Below are positions 5,674 to 5,677 of a stretch of DNA of 5,677 bases, piece after piece. The position numbers were made by a program, and so were the translations under genes. Under the pieces are notes generated by a model. It was not told the DNA's origin and ran no database searches. It was given only the letters and a program-made list of their open reading frames with translations. The number at the start of each line of letters is the position of its first letter. Positions within the stretch are counted from its first letter, which is position 1. The DNA comes from Avichristensenella sp031550455 (lineage in GTDB: Bacteria; Bacillota; Clostridia; Christensenellales; Aristaeellaceae): positions 1-5,677 of the forward strand of contig JAVBOQ010000230.1 in the NCBI GenBank assembly GCA_031550455.1. Direction: 5' to 3'.

Positions 5674-5677
5674 GACT

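Larger units (their letters stand above)
5337..5677. other. Non-coding region filled with hairpins, upstream of the regulator gene
   Basis: About 340 bases without a supported gene. Short open frames exist on both strands, but they run straight through perfect inverted repeats, lack a good ribosome binding site and resemble no family I know. At least six separate hairpins occur between 5370 and 5673, listed individually. None is followed by a proper T-run on either strand, so they do not look like standard intrinsic terminators. I could not find a convincing -35/-10 pair for the regulator operon. The region continues beyond the right edge. Confidence 0.75.

Overview
The window is GC-rich bacterial DNA with tightly packed genes, strong GGAGG-type Shine-Dalgarno sites and a YesN/YesM-style two-component pair (AraC-type response regulator plus a histidine kinase of the LytS/YesM type). 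That combination is typical of Bacillota. A GC-rich clostridial lineage or a Paenibacillus relative would fit, but this is an inference from gene style and I cannot name a genus.

Layout. Bases 2-2836 carry three genes on the + strand with overlapping ends, which look like one operon entering from the left. They are the C-terminal part of a large protein ending in a CARDB-like beta-sandwich (probably polysaccharide-related), a TIM-barrel sugar phosphate isomerase/epimerase, and a close YiaK/DlgD relative (3-dehydro-L-gulonate 2-dehydrogenase, also called 2,3-diketo-L-gulonate reductase). Bases 2814-5323 carry two translationally coupled genes on the - strand: the AraC-type response regulator first, then its sensor kinase. 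The two operons converge, and their last genes overlap tail to tail by 23 bases. Bases 5337-5677 hold no gene I can support. They contain a dense series of short, mostly perfect hairpins, each with a different stem sequence, plus two longer-range pairings that compete with one of the hairpins.

How the parts may fit together (inference). The + strand genes look like part of a sugar-acid or polysaccharide utilisation locus. The two-component pair is of the kind that usually controls carbohydrate uptake and degradation genes, and may sense a sugar outside the cell and switch this locus on. The hairpin array lies upstream of the regulator gene. If the regulator promoter is further right, beyond the window, the array would be a structured 5' leader; otherwise it is a spacer between operons.

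I found no clear new defence or mobile system. The feature least explained by known families is the hairpin array on the right.
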